A DNA stretch of 64,000 nucleotides from Aphelocoma coerulescens (GCF_041296385.1 NW_027184061.1:1302001-1366000), one strand, 5' to 3'. Counted from the first letter of the stretch, positions 22,145 to 34,837 are shown. Notes: a model not told the origin generated them from the sequence alone. Numbers and translations are program-made.

Positions 22145-22715
22145 TTTCCTCAAATTTAGAAATACATCCTCTGAGAGAAGGCACAACCACCCCTCACCCA
22201 CCAGGTTCAGGAAAAAATGAATTTTCCTCAAAGGAAACGGAAAGAGATAAAACCTCTTTATTTAACAAACAAATATGGAAAGGATAATAATGCTAAATAA
22301 TAAAACCTCTTGATCTGCTGAGAGAAACCTGGGAAAATTTCAGAGTCCTTCCGTAGATCTCTCTCTCCCCCTCCTTGGAGCTGGGACAGGGTGGTGGGCC
22401 CACCTCCAGGGCCAAGGCCTCTATGGAAAGTCCTCCCAATGTATTCTGATGTTGAAACTGTCCAGCAGAGAGAAAAGGGAAAAAAGAAAAAAGTCCCAGA
22501 AAAAACAAACATTCAAAAAACTGAGGAAAAAAACTGCTGAAAGGTGGCTGGAAAGAAAAGCAAGCCGGGTGCTTCCCTTCCCTCTCGCTCTCCTGACACA
22601 GCTGAAAAAGTAATCTCTATCTCTCTGTGACCTTGAACAAGCTGCAAACTGCTTTGGGAAGTTTTGCTCAGTTTTTCCTTCCCCCTCTCAGGCTCAGTTT
22701 AGAGGCATAGAAAGT
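22145..22715 (-). mobile_element. LTR, left half of a head-to-head pair
   Basis: Reverse-complement relative of the LTR at 60,641-61,260: it shares GAACCTGGTGGG, the AATAAA-containing tail, the GGAGGACTTTCC region and the GTTTAGAGGC start region. It forms an inverted pair with 22,716-23,436. Confidence 0.7.
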
Positions 22716-23436
22716 GTCTTGGGGTGACCTTATGATGTGTATCCCATATCGCTGCCTATGCCCAGAAATTAATTTTTTGTGCCTTTCTATGCCTCTAAAC
22801 TGGGCCTGAGAGGGGGAAGGAAAAAAAAACTGACCAAAACTTTCTCAAAGCAGTTTGCAGCTTGTTCAAGGTCACATAAAGATAGGAGGTTGTTTTTTTT
22901 TCCCCAGCTGCGGCAGGGGAGCGAGGAAGCACCCGGCTTGCTGTGTTCCAGTCAGCTTTTGGCCAGTTGTTTTCAGTTTCTGGTTCTCCGGAGAGAGAGA
23001 CTGAGAGTTGGACTTTGCTTTTCCTTCTCTAGAATTCTGGATTTTCTCCCTTTGCTACTGCACTGCTTTCAACCTCAGAGCACATCGGGAGGACTTTTCA
23101 TCGGGCACAGAGGGCCTGGCCCTGGGCCAAGCCCCAGCTCCGAGGAGACCAAAGGGAGGACTCTAACGCTATCCCAGGTTTTTCCTCCACAGCGAAAGAT
23201 TTTACCATTTAACCTCATTTTCCTTTCCCGTGTGTTTGTTAAATAAATAGTTTTATCTTCTTCACTTTCCTTCGAGGAAAATTTTTTTTTTCCTGAACCT
23301 GGTGGGGGAGGGGTGGTTGTGCCTTCTCTCAGAGGATATATTTCTAAATTTGGCCAAACCGGTACAGAAAGGCACAAGAATTAATTTCTGGGCAGAGGGC
23401 AGCAATATGGGATACACATCATAAAGTCACCCCAAG
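22716..23436 (+). mobile_element. LTR, right half of a head-to-head pair
   Basis: Begins GTCTTGGGGTGACCTTATGATG and has an AATAAATAG polyadenylation signal near 23,242, then AACCTGGTGGGGGAGGGG. About 90 bp at its end (23,345-23,436) are the reverse complement of its own first bases (GGGATACACATCATAAAGTC…), so the right half carries inverted terminal copies. Confidence 0.7.
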
Positions 23437-23845
<409 letters not shown>

Positions 23846-24470
23846 GGGAAGCCCTGCGAGTGCCCCGAGTGCGGGAAGAGCTTCGTGCGCTGCTCCAGCT
23901 CCATCCCCCGTGGGAGGATCGGCGTTGGATGATCCCCAGTGACCCCCGTGGGGCAGAGCCCTGGTGACCCCCGTTCTGGGTGATCCCCGCTGGGTGGGGG
24001 GAAGGTGTTGGAGAGATTTCTTTGCCTTCTCCTTGTGCTGCTGGGATTTGGTTGGGAATAAATTCCCTCCCTGTGCCCAGGCTGGGTGTGTTGTGCCCGT
24101 GCCGGTGCTCGGGGCGGGATCTCTCCCGCTCCTTCTCTCAGCTCCTGGACCTTTCCTTGTATTTCCTGTCCCTGTGCAGTAGCAGAGGGCAGGGACAGAG
24201 CGGTTTTGGTGTCTCCCGGCATCCAGGCAGGGCCAGCCCAGCCCCGGGGGTTGTGAGGGGCTTGTGGGGGTCCCCCGTTTGCGGGATGTCCCCGCTGGAG
24301 GAGGGTGTGCCCCCCATTGCTGCTGCCCCAGCCCTCAGGCAGCGCTCAGCCAAGCAGAGAACGCCCTCAGCTGAGGCCTCATTTTTGGCACAGCTGAGCC
24401 CCTGGACATCTTCATCCCCATCTTGGAGTGCACCTGAGCTCCTGGATATCTGGGACTGAGCAACTCCAGG
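23846..24470 (+). other. 3' region of zinc-finger fragment
   Basis: Near-identical to 27,411-27,860. It contains a dead finger (CECPECGKSF without His pair) directly after the stop, and AATAAA at 24,057-24,062. The tail of the block (CTCAGGCAGCGCTCAGCCAAGC near 24,335) resembles the sequence beside the class II-type boxes at 35.0 kb. Confidence 0.7.
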
Positions 24471-24990
24471 AGTTAAAATGCTGGAAAAGGGGATTTGGGG
24501 CACTGCCACCACTGAAAATCCCAGGAACAGGGGGGTTGGGGAACACATAAAGCCCAAAATCCAGGGAACCAGAGGGGTTAGGGAACACCAAAACCCCCGA
24601 AATCCTGGAAGAAGATGAGTTTGGGCGTCCTCAACCTCCCAAAATCCTGGAAAAAGAGGATGTGGGAACATCCAGTTCCCCAAATCCTGGACATAGGGGG
24701 GTTTTTAGACTCCCAGACCCCCAAAATGTCAGGAAAAGGAGGGTTTGAGCACTCCCAGACCCCAAAGTGGTGGAAAAGGAGGAGTTTGAGTACTGTCAGT
24801 CTCTAAAAATCCTGGAATCGGGGGGGGGGGGCACTCCCAGCACCCTCCAAAATCCTGGGAACAGGGCAGTTGAGGAAAACCCAGAGCCCTAAAATCATGG
24901 GAAAAGAGGAGTTTGGCCACTGCAAACCCCAAAAATTGCGGGAAAGGAGAACAACCCTGAAAAAACAGGAGATTGGGACAACGCCCTTCC
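24471..24990. repeat. ~50-bp degenerate repeat array, second block
   Basis: Continuation of the array at 23,437-23,700, with units around AAAATCCTGGAAAAGGAGG and CACTCCCAGACCCC. The last units (ATCATGGGAAAAGAGGAGTTTG) repeat 23,640-23,665. Confidence 0.75.
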
Positions 24991-24999
24991 CCCAAAAAA

Positions 25000-25230
25000 T
25001 CCCCAGATGATGAGGAAGGAGCGGGAGAAGGGCCCGGAGAGAGGAGGAGAAGGAGGCGGGATTAGGAAGGAGGAGGAGCGGGAGGAGAGATGGAGGAGGA
25101 GGCGGGGGAGGTGGAGCCGGAGGAAGAGGAGCGAGAGAGGCAGAGGAGGAGCAGGAAGAGGAAAAGCAGCAGGGGAAGCGCGGGGTCGGAGCCCGCTCTG
25201 TCCGCTGCAGCCCCGGGAGCATCCCGCAGG
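25000..25230 (+). promoter_or_regulatory. zinc-finger gene promoter and noncoding first exon
   Basis: Purine-rich GGAGGAGG tract followed by CATCCCGCAG and a GTGAGC donor at about 25,230. It occupies the place of the first exons at 35,609 and 42,563 in the other zinc-finger copies, where CCAGCAG is followed by a GTGATC donor. It would be the untranslated first exon of the gene at 26.6 kb. Confidence 0.5.
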
Positions 25231-25272
25231 TGAGCGGGGAGGGGGAGCTCGCCCCAAATCTCTCGGGGGCTC

Positions 25273-25845
25273 TGTAAGAGACGGTCCGAAGATCCCTCAT
25301 CTGCCTCACGATCATCGCCAGGGACAGAGACTGAACACAGGAGGCCTGGCCTGGCTGAGGTGGAGTGTCTGGAAATTGATGCAGGTCACAATGGACTGCG
25401 CCGTTCTCGCTGCCCAGGCGGGAAGGACTGCGCTGAAGCGGAAAGGAATGACCTGTCCTGTACACCTGTCCTGTACCTGCTTCCCAAAGCAACGGGCCCC
25501 ATAACAACGGCTGTAGGTTTCCCCAGCTCTTGGCCAGCTGCCCCTTGCTTCTGAAAAGGGCTGTAAAGGGACTTTCTAAATTAACCGAGACGAGATCTCC
25601 CCACGGAAAGAAGACAAATCTATTGGCAGGAGACCACGAGGACTTCGTCTCATCCGTTGGTAGCTATTCCCCCCCACCCCCTTCCTCTCTACTCTTTTTA
25701 CTTTGTTTTCTTTATCTCTCTCCCTTTCTCTCCTCTATCACATTACCGTGCTGTGGGCACTTAATAAAGGTGCACTGTTCTGATTAAAACTGAAATCCCT
25801 TGTGTCCTTTTACACTCTGAGATCGATAAATGAACCATCACAACC
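25273..25845 (+). mobile_element. LTR inserted in zinc-finger intron 1
   Basis: Sequence from TGTAAGAGACGGTCCG to about CCATCACA, with AATAAAGG near 25,763 and a TTGTGTCCTTTTACACTC tail, is absent from the same intron of the copies at 35.6 and 42.5 kb. Structure and polyadenylation signal fit a solo LTR. I could not find a clear target duplication. Confidence 0.6.
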
Positions 25846-25849
25846 CCTG

Positions 25850-26466
25850 CTTGTATTAGCAGATCGTGACGGGGTCCCCAGGCGGCGTTTTCTCTTGGGG
25901 GGTGTTTGGAGCTCACAGCTTCTGGAATGGAGCCCCAAATCTCTTTGTGGGTCCCTGGGAGGGTTTCATTTTGGGGCGGGGGAGGGGGGGGGCGATGTTT
26001 GGATCCTGCAGGACCCCAAAGCTGAGCCACAAATGCCCCTGCGGGGGATATTTTGGGGGCTCCGTCCCGGTGCTGGGGTGGGAGGGGGAAATCGGTCTTG
26101 GGCCCCCCCCAGGAGAGCGGTGGAGGGGAACGCCAGGAGCCTGGGGTGGGGTGAGGGGAGAGGGGCAATTCCAGAGCTGGGGGACCCCCGGCAGCCTGGA
26201 GAGGGGGTGAGGCTGGATAAGGGGGGACCCCTGGGATCGCTGTAAGCCTGGAGCAGAGAATCAGGGGAGAAGGGACCCCTGGGACCCCTAAAATCCCTGG
26301 ATCATCCCTGAGCAGGACCCCAGAGAGGGGAGAAACCCAGGAACCAAGGGACCCCAATGAGGCCAGGGAAAGGAGAGCCCCAGAACACCAAAGTGGAGAG
26401 ATCAGAGAGGGGGAAGTGCTGGGAGGGTTTTTTGGGCTGAATTGTGGTGGTTTGGGGTTTTTACAG
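25850..26466 (+). other. first intron of zinc-finger gene
   Basis: G/C-rich intron sequence with no recognised element, ending in a TTTTTTACAG acceptor at 26,466. Confidence 0.5.
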
Positions 26467-26585
26467 ACACAAAAGCCCTGGAGACTCCTAGAGATGGACC
26501 TGGGCAGGAGGAACCCCCAGCCCAAGGCACTCACCCCTTGTTTTTCCCCCCAATCCAGGATTTGTCATTCCCAAGGCGTGGCCGG

Positions 26586-27410
26586 ATGGAGGAGGAGGAA
26601 AAGCCCCGGAGATGCGGCACGAGGAGGGGCTGCAAACGCAGCCCAGAGAGATCCAAGGAGGAAAGAGCCCCCCTGTGCCGGGAAGGCGGCCGGAAATCCA
26701 GGCGGAGCTCGGAGCTGGGGGAGAAGCTTCAGTGTGGGGAGAAGCCCCACAAGTGCTTGGAATGTGGGAAGGGCTTCAGCTACAAATCTCAGCTGAGGGC
26801 ACACCAGAGGATCCACACTGGGGAAAAGCCCTATGAGTGTGGGGAATGTGGGAAGAGCTTTAGGCAGAGATCCCACCTGGTCATCCACCAAAGGATCCAC
26901 ACTGGGGAGAGGCCCTATGAGTGTGGGGAATGCGGGATGAGCTTCAGAGACAGCTCCCAGCTGAGGGAACACCAGAGGATCCACACTGGGGAAAAGCCCT
27001 ACGAGTGTGGGAAATGTGGGAAGAGCTTCAGGCAGAGGCCCCACCTGATGAAACACCAGGTGATCCACACCTTGGGACGACCACATGAATGTGGGGAATG
27101 TGGGAAGAGCTTCTGGTGGAGCTCCAACCTGACTGAACATCAGATGATCCACACCGGGGAGAGGCCCTACGAGTGTTCTGAGTGTGGGAAGAGGTTTCAC
27201 ACCAGCTCCAATCTCCTTGTGCACCAGCGGATTCACAGAGAGGAGAGGCCCTTCCGCTGCCCTGACTGTGGGAAGGGCTTCAAACGCAACTCCACCCTCA
27301 TCACCCACCAGCGCATCCACACTGGGGAGAGGCCCTACGAGTGTCCCCAGTGTGGGAAGAGCTTCTCCAGCAGCTCTGCCTTGACCCAACACCAACGGAG
27401 GCACCGCTAA
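26586..27410 (+). CDS. C2H2 zinc-finger protein, 8 fingers
   Basis: Likely a nuclear DNA-binding protein. The ATG at 26,586 opens MEEEEKPRR and a short basic N-terminus (about 50 residues). Eight C2H2 fingers follow, from [10 protein letters not shown] to [10 protein letters not shown], joined by TGEKP/TGERP linkers. The linker between fingers 4 and 5 is degenerate (TLGRP) and that between 6 and 7 is REERP. There is no KRAB, SCAN or BTB domain. The frame stays open back through an acceptor at 26,466, and a second acceptor (CAATCCAG) ends at 26,558. The chosen ATG is the first that works with either acceptor. It is 274 residues long with this start. The 3' flank has AATAAA at 27,622-27,627. 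It belongs to a tandem family here (23.8, 35.8 and 42 kb). Confidence 0.85.
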   Translation: MEEEEKPRRCGTRRGCKRSPERSKEERAPLCREGGRKSRRSSELGEKLQCGEKPHKCLECGKGFSYKSQLRAHQRIHTGEKPYECGECGKSFRQRSHLVIHQRIHTGERPYECGECGMSFRDSSQLREHQRIHTGEKPYECGKCGKSFRQRPHLMKHQVIHTLGRPHECGECGKSFWWSSNLTEHQMIHTGERPYECSECGKRFHTSSNLLVHQRIHREERPFRCPDCGKGFKRNSTLITHQRIHTGERPYECPQCGKSFSSSSALTQHQRRHR

Positions 27411-27990
27411 GGGAAGCCCTGCGAGTGCCCCGAGTGCGGGAAGAGCTTCGTGCGCTGCTCCAGCTCCATCCCCCGTGGGAGGATCGGCGTTGGATGATCC
27501 CCAGTGACCCCCGTGGGGCAGAGCCCTGGTGACCCCCGTTCTGGGTGATCCCCGCTGGGTGGGGGGAAGGTGTTGGAGAGATTTCTTTGCCTTCTCCTTG
27601 TGCTGCTGGGATTTGGTTGGGAATAAATTCCCTCCCTGTGCCCAGGCTGGCTCTGTTGTGCCCATGCCGGTGCTCGGGGCGGGATCTCTCCCAGTCCTTC
27701 TCTCAGCTCCTGGGCCTTTCCTTGTATTTCCTGTCCCTGTGCAGTAGCAGAGGGCAGGGACAGAGCGGTTTTGGTGTCTCCCGGCATCCAGGCAGGGCCA
27801 GCCCAGCCCTGGGGGTTGGGAGGGGCATGTGGGGGTTCCCTGTTTGTGGGACATCCCTGCTAGAGGAGGTAAAACTGGAAGGAGGGAGGTGTGGGGGAAA
27901 GGTGTTTTTAAAAGTCTTCTTCTCATTATCCTACTCTGAGTTTGTTAGCAATAAATTCAATTCATATCTCCAGTTTTGAGCCTGTTTTTC
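27411..27990 (+). other. 3' untranslated region with dead finger and polyA signals
   Basis: Directly after the stop, 24 in-frame bases on, the sequence still reads CECPECGKSFVRCSSS, a finger without its His pair. AATAAA occurs at 27,622-27,627, and a second (GCAATAAATTC) near 27,950. Both are shared with the other zinc-finger copies. Confidence 0.65.
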
Positions 27991-28224
27991 CTGTGACGGT
28001 GTTTGATGAGGGATCTCTCCCAGTCCTCATCTCAGCTCATGAGCCCTTGGTTAAATTTTCTGTCCCCTGTCTGGCTGTGGAGGGCAGGGAGAGAGCGGCT
28101 GTGGTGGGTGCCTGGCATCGGGCCAGAGTCCCCCCACTCCAATGGGACACGTTCCTGTGTGGCCCTGGGCTATGGGGCCACGGTTGCTGTTGCTTTTGTC
28201 TTCCTTATGATTTTATCTTTTGCA
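27991..28224. other. distal zinc-finger 3' flank
   Basis: Resembles 37,640-37,800 and 12,190-12,330 (GATCTCTCCCAGTCCTC, then GGGTGCCTGGCATCGGGCC). No coding content is seen. Confidence 0.5.
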
Positions 28225-29297
28225 TGCAATGCTTGTGAAGTGCCCCCGCTGTCCCTTGTGTCCCCTGGGCACCGACAGCCCCGGCCCTTGCCCTGCTCCC
28301 CCTCCCACGTTCCATCCCGGCTGGCGGAGCCTTGGAGCTGCCGTGGGGCTGCCCCGGGGGCTGCGGCCCGAGCCGGGGCCCCTTCCCAGTGCTCCCAGTC
28401 TGCCCATCCCGCCTGGAGCAGCCAGCGAGGGCTTCAGCTGGGGCGGCAGAGAGGCGCTGCTGGGGGGTCCCACCTCCGCTTGGCTTGGGTTGTTCTTCCT
28501 AAGCTGGGTATAAACGACTTTGGGAGTTTTGTGCCACAAATCTCTCCCCTCGTGCACTCAGCCAAAGGGGTTTGGGGCGGTTTTCCCTTTTTGGGAGAAA
28601 TCAAAGCCATGCACTGATGCTCCGAATTAGGGGCGGGAGTCGGGAGGCTGCAGGGCTTCCCAAGGAGCAGGAGGCAGCCAACACGCAGGGCTGGGCAAGT
28701 CGGGCCGGGAGCAGCGGAGAGCTTTGTTTCCCTTCCCAGCTGAATGGCGGCTCGGGCCGGGCCCGTTCCAGGGCTGTTCCTCAGCTGCGGCTTTCCCCTC
28801 ACGCAGCCCGGGGGGCGCTGGGAGCGCGGGGCGAGGCTGGGCCGTGTGCAGAGCCCGCCCCTCGCTGCGATTGGGCGGTGCTGCCGTCAGTCGTGGTTCT
28901 GGCGCGCTGATTGGTCGGAGCGGGGAGCAGCCCGGGCCCGGAGCCGCCGGCAGGGCGGCCGTGGCGCAGCAGAGGCGCCATTGGCGGAGCGTCTGTGCGG
29001 GCCCGGGAGCGGCGGCGGCGGCCGGAGCCCAGTGAGGCGGCGGCGGAGCTCGGAGGCGGCCCCAGCGCAGGTGGGAGCCGCGCTCGGTTCTGGCGGGGCT
29101 CGGCGCTGGCTGCGGGCGGAGGGGGCGGCAGGGGGCTGGGGCGGGTTCGTTGTGCCGTGTGGGCGCCGTGTTCGCCCTGGCGTGAGGGCGCTGCGGGAGC
29201 GGCTGCCCGCGCTCTCCTTGCCGCTGATGCCTCGGCAGGAGCCGGTGCCGGAGCAGCGCTGGCTCGTCCCGGCTGCTGTGGGTAGGACAGAGGTGGC
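28225..29297 (+). promoter_or_regulatory. duplicated flank plus CpG-rich promoter-like unit
   Basis: 28,225-28,725 repeats 16,665-17,165. 28,726-29,297 is a full copy of the CpG-rich unit with the same three inverted CCAAT boxes and the CAGCGCAGGTGGGAG donor-like site. One visible difference from 17.4 kb is CCCAGTGAGG in place of CCCGGTGAGG near 29,030. It directly abuts the LTR of ERV copy B. From about 28,598 it is also the outer end of the left palindrome arm. Confidence 0.6.
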
Positions 29298-32200
29298 TGC
29301 CCCGTCGGCGGGAGTGTGCGGGAAAGTTCCCGTGGCCAGAGGTTTGTGTCCCCAGAGGAGCCGGAGGAGTCCTGTAAAAGGAACTTTATTCCTGGAGCAA
29401 GGGAGAGGCCACGGGGCATTTCCCGTGGGCTCTGTCCAAGTGTTGGAGGACGCAGCCTCCTTTTTATGCCGATTTCCGCGGCCGCATCTCCGTGTCCCTT
29501 TCCCCCTTGGCTGAGGTCCTTGGAAGGTACAGACTTCCCGATGCGCCTGCTGCATGTGCCCCTTAATGTGCACCCCCACTTTGTAGAACATCCGATATTC
29601 ATGGCTCTGTGAAGTTTTATTTCCTTTGTTCTCTGTTTCCCCACTTTTCCTTGGCCATCTCTTTGCCAAGAGCACTTTGAGTCCTTTAATTTTCCACAAC
29701 CTCCTGGTCCTTCTGCTGAAAGAGGATCTGATGCCACCCCAGGGTGAAATGTGGCGTTGCTCATGGGAGTGGATTGGTGGGTGAGAAGGTCAGGAGCTGG
29801 AGCTGTGTGCTTGGTTATGATTTGGAGGACAGCTTGTAATGTAATAATGCCTTGAAATGATCACTGGGTTCTCTGGCACCTGGTATGAATTCGTTTGGGT
29901 TCCCAGGGGCTGCTCCATGGTGTTGTAGGATTTGTTCTGGTGGCCGTTCATCTTTTCCCCATTTTTGGGTGCTCCCAGAAATGCCAGGGATGCATCAATT
30001 GACCTCTTTTCTCTGATTAAATCATCACATCCTTGGATTCCCAAGTGATTTCGCTGACCTTGTGGCAGCAAAAGCAGCCCAGTGGTCAAACGCACCCTGT
30101 ATAACCCAGACAGTGCCAGCAGATGTTGGAGTGGGGAGAGGGATGATTCCCCCCCGCTTTTGTGAGTGAAGTTCCCCCAACATTCTCCGTTTGCTGTTTT
30201 CCTTTGCAGCTTCAGGGATTTCTGTTGCAGAGTCCGAGATGCTCAGTGTGGGCTCTGCCTTTAGCGATGCAAATTCCGTCTGTGCAGGGAGGCAGAGCTT
30301 GGGGTGAGGGGCAGAGGGAATCAGCCCAATTCCTCTGGCAGGCAAGGAGAGCCTGGGACATTGTGCACACTTCCCGCAGCAGAGTTAATTTGCATTTCTA
30401 AAGCTCCTCTGCTGGCTGCCTGGAAGGAAGCTTCTCTTCCAGGGCAACCATCAGGTGGCTCACCTATGGGCCCCCCCAAAAGCGGCTTTTTTTTCCCCTT
30501 TTTTAAAAAATATTTTTTAACTGTTTATGAGGAAAAGGGTCAGTTTTAAAGCTCTTCCAGTTTTGCAAAGTGCAGCCTACAGGTGAACATCGAGAAACCG
30601 ATTCCAAAATTCTGCCATCACTAACAGACACGCACACACATACACAGAAAAATCCAAAGCAGTAAAGATTTTTGCTGCTTCTTCTCCTCAGACTAAAAAT
30701 TGACTCTCACACCCCTGGCCCAAACCCAACTGACAATATCAAAGTAGAATTATTAAGAAAGAACATTCTAATGGTGTAATCCTGTCACAGAAACTGCGGG
30801 AAGAACAAAAACTCTCCAACGACCTTTTTAGTGTTAGAGGATCAAGGCATTACTTCATTGTGGCCAGGATGTGCAACAGAAATCATTTCATCCACACAGA
30901 GCCCGGGTGTGCAGAGAAAATCATTCCATGGCACACGAGTTTTAGTCTATTTTTCCTCACCTTGATGCAGTCTAAACCCATCGAAATCCGTAGGTTTAAT
31001 GTTCATTGGTTCCAAGTTGGGTAGTTCTTAGTATTTGGTTTCCTATTGGCCCCGGACTGCTTGGCCTCTGATGTTCATTAGGTCCACACTCCTTGATTTC
31101 CTTCTCAGCCTTTTCCAGAGCAGGGGTCTCCAGCTGTGCCGGGGGCAGTGTCTGGGGTAGCTGTTCCTTGATGTTTGCTGATGGGCGTTGATGTTTTGTT
31201 GATGGGCGTTATCTTTTGGGTATCTTTTGGGCTGTTCCCAGTCTGTTGAGATGTTAAGCTCATCTCTGCTGAGTGCTGTAACATCCCTTAAGAAACACTT
31301 TAAAATTCCTTTCGCCAAGGCAGAGGCAAAGCAAGCCTGAGTAGAGAAATAAACTTTTAAAACAATTCTGAACTTGGTATATTTTCCAGCAATCGAATCC
31401 CGCCCAGCCCAGAGTGTGAGTGTAACTGAGAGCCAGAGTGGAATTCTCCCGCTGTCTCCCGCAGCAGCTGTGGCGAGTGCAGGCACAGAAAGCTCTGAAG
31501 CTCGCCCGGTGCCAGCGAGGATTGGCCCCCAGTGCCTGGAGATGCCAGAGGAGGTGCCCAGCCAGACAATTTCAGCAGAGGATCTGTGGGCAGCCCCCGG
31601 GGCTTGCCCCGCTGTGGAGCCCTGGCTGCTGCTGCGGCCCCTTCTGTGCAGGGGCAGTGGCGGCCTGGCCTGCTCCTCCTGCAGCCGGGGAGTGCAAATC
31701 CGCGGGGCTTCCGAGAGCTTGAGGCGAGGCTGAGGGGTCCCCCCGTGTTCAGCTGTGCTGGCGGCTGTTTCTGTGCTCGGGGACACTTGGAATGGGCCAC
31801 GCCCTTGGCCACCAGTGGTGCTTCTTTGCACTCCTCAGGCAGGACCCGATGTCCTGGTTGGATGTTTGGGCAGCAAAGTCCCAAGGCAGGGTCTGTGCCA
31901 GCCGAGCTTCCTGTGGAAGAGCTTTCAGAAGAGACAGGATTCTGGCCACAGACTGCTTGAAACAGACATCCCTTATCTCCACCCCCACTAAGTCGGGAAT
32001 GATCCGGGTGGGGAATTGGAAACATCAGTTCCAGGGGAGATAATTGAATATCTGCCCTGAGTCTGGCTCCTCTTCTTGCCAAAGCCAATGGCAGCAGCCG
32101 TACCCGTGGCATCTTGGTTTCTCCCAGCAGCTTCAGAAGGTGTTTCTTTATTTCCCCATTCATTCTTTCTACCCGACCCGAACTCTGGGGGTGCCAGGGC

Positions 32201-34837
32201 GTTTGGAGGTCCCACTGTGTTCCTAAAGCAGCCAGAATGGCCTGAAGGATCTTTCCTGTAAAATGAGTTCCCCTGTCTGAGTCTATTGCTTCCACAATCC
32301 CATCTCTTGGAATTGTTTGTTCCAAACATGCCTTAAGAACTGAGGCAGGGATTGCTGAAGCAGTTGGAAATGCTTCTGCCCCGCTGTGAGCTGCCATGCT
32401 GTTAGCAGAAGATATTGAAGCCTTCCTGCTCAGGGCATTTCAGTGCCAGGCTCTTCCAGGCACCCCCAGCTCGGCCCTTTGAGCTGAGCATGCGGGCGCT
32501 GAGCTGCGCTTTGTCTCCTTCCCTTTCCTTAAGAGCAGCGTGTCTTGTCACTCTTTTCCCTTCTGCTGCCCTTGCAGACCCATCCCTAAACACCTTTTCT
32601 CCCTCAGGCCTGGGAATGTCTGGTAAATCTCTCCTAGGCCGGCTCTGGAGCTCTGTCACTTGACTGCAGCCATGGGTTTCTTGCCAGCCCCGTGTCCAGG
32701 GCCGTTCAAACAGGAGGCTGGGTTCAACCCTTGCCCTGTCCTCAACTCTGAATCCTCCTGTTCCATCCAACAAGTTTCATTCTGTAAGAACCCAGCGCTG
32801 CTCATCCATTTAGAGGCTCCTTTGGTTAACAAAGCTTTACCTTGATGCCAGGCTTGAACAATGAGAGATTCTGCTGCTGTCAGTTTTCAGGCCTCAGTTC
32901 CCATTAAAGCCGGGGCTGCACAATTCTGCAGACAATGAGGCCACTCTCTGGCCACTGGGTGAAACATTTAAGCCCAGGAATTCCTTTGGCATGGCCCTGA
33001 TTAACATCCACATGCAATTCAAATGGTTTTTCCCTGTCTGGGAGGGCCAGGGCAGGAGGCTCAGTTAATCTGCTTTTGAAGCCTTGAAAATTGTACTTTC
33101 CTTCTGGTGTCCATGATGGGGTTTCTTGCCTGGCAGGAGAGGAGAGTTGTAGGGAGAGATGCCTGGCTCCAGAAGCGCTGCCTTTAGCAGGGACTCAGTA
33201 AGAGGCTGTAACCCCTTCCTTGCCTCCCTTGGAACAGGGTATTGCTTTTAGACACTACTTGTCCTGGATGCTTCAGAGGAATTTGGAGAGGCTCCATATC
33301 TGATTTTCCCTATTTCCCTGGGGCTGCCCACACTTCTGGGTTCCCTTCAGCAGAGGCCTTTGCAGACATTTGACACAAAGGTCCAGCAGCATTAGCCTCT
33401 GTATCTCCTTTGACAATGTTAATTTGCATTCCCACTTCAGCCACCAAATGCCTTCCCAGTAAATTATAATCACAATTAGGAACAAACAGAAATTGATGCG
33501 TTTCAAACCCATCCCCCACATCTACTGATAGTGGTTGAATAAAACACACCTGCTCATCTTTCCCACTTATTCCCTGGATAATGAAAGAACTTCTTGACAA
33601 TTTCCCCCCTTAGGTGTCAGATTCTGAGTGGATTGAGAGCCCCTGTGTCCATCAGGAGCGGCCTCGTCTCGATCCAGACGCGCCCTGAATGTTCTCAAGG
33701 GCTCTGGTGCGGTGGGTCCCTGGTCTGCTGGGAGCTCTGCCAGCCCTGACAATCCATGTCCATGTGGGGTGGACTTGCTGGTGCTGAGGGCGCTGCTGTC
33801 TGTGCTTGCAGTGTCCTTCTGGCCTGCAGATGGACCCCTGATTCCTTGCCAGGGGCTGTTTGGGTGGGCTCTGCCGTGCCGAGGAGGGCAATGCCTGTGC
33901 CAGGTGCTTGTGGCCGCCGCCGTCCCCTGGGTGCTGGGGCCCCCTTGGGCCCTGCGCTTCATCCCTGGGGGGCTGTAGAAACTCTGCCATGGCCTTTGCC
34001 TTCACCTTGGCCTTTTGCTCATCCCTTCTTGCATTGCCCTGCTGAGCCTTTCTGGCCAAGTGCTGCAGGGGCTTCTTGTGCCTCTCCTGCAGCCCCCTCA
34101 GTGCCTGTGGGTGCTCATCCTCTGACAGCTGCTGAGCTTTCTGCAAAATCATTCGTTTCTCCAGTGACCCAAACAAGATCGATAAAAGAAAATCCTGATC
34201 CTTCCACATCCCGCAGCCTCCTGGGAGCCGGGGGCCACTGCCGGCCCTGCCCGGGGGGTGTTGGGGTCGGGCAGTGCCCGGCGCTGAGCCCCGGCTGCCC
34301 CACAGCCCCGGCCCGGCCCCGCAGCTCCCCACAGGCCCCCAGCCCGTGCTGCCCTGTCCTGCTGCTCCCCACCACAGAGAAACACCCTTATCCTGAGCTT
34401 CTTTGTTTCCCAGTCCTGAAAACCAGGGATACGGAGGATCTGGATCAGCTGGCAATTTTTGAGGATAAGATGGTGCTGAAGAGCATCCCAGTCCTCACTT
34501 TTTTCTCTTCCTCTTTTTCATCTTCCTTTTCCTTTCTTATCACATAGATTCCTCCTGCTGCTGTTTGCCTTAACCATATTCCTGCACACTCCCTTCAACC
34601 AATCCCTTCCCAGCACACCAACACCATCCGTCCCCTGTTGCTGAGACCCCTTCTCGACTTCCTTTTTTACCCTGCTGGGTTTCCATGTCCTTAATTAGCT
34701 CTGGGAGAATGTGCAAACTGCCTCAGCATTGTCCCCTTTTGATTAGGAAACGATGTCCATGGTTCTGTTCCGGCTTTGTTGTTGTTCTGGAAGTTGAGGA
34801 ATTGAGCAGGAGCTTGGCTGAGCAGCAGTGTGTGTCA
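29298..34837 (-). mobile_element. defective gamma-like ERV, copy B
   Basis: Same element as copy A. 3' LTR about 29,298-29,612, truncated so that U3 runs straight into env remains. Env-like 29,626-30,095. A further segment of about 1.9 kb (30,180-32,036) missing from copy A, whose part near 31,700-32,000 reads as the integrase C-terminal end. Integrase core 32,044-32,397. RT connection/RNase H 32,402-33,300. Protease about 33,310-33,650. Gag-like 33,652-34,180. The protease active-site codons are frameshifted by one lost base compared with copies A and C. The RT palm and the N-terminal integrase are missing, as in the other copies. It is non-coding as a whole. Confidence 0.8.

Noticed and set aside
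25007..25504. Glu/Arg-rich open frame
   Set aside because: It comes from a GGAGGAGG purine tract in the zinc-finger promoter and runs into an LTR.
26494..26558. A tiny upstream coding exon ([11 protein letters not shown]) spliced over 32 bp into the zinc-finger exon
   Set aside because: The phase fits in all three genes, but an intron of 32 bp is too short for vertebrate splicing and the donor is GC in two copies, so I kept the downstream ATG and read-through frame.
33756..34547. Long open frame on the plus strand of ERV copy B (similar at 20,913 and, on minus, 43,975-44,703)
   Set aside because: It is antisense to the gag-like region and conserved only because the ERV copies are duplicates.
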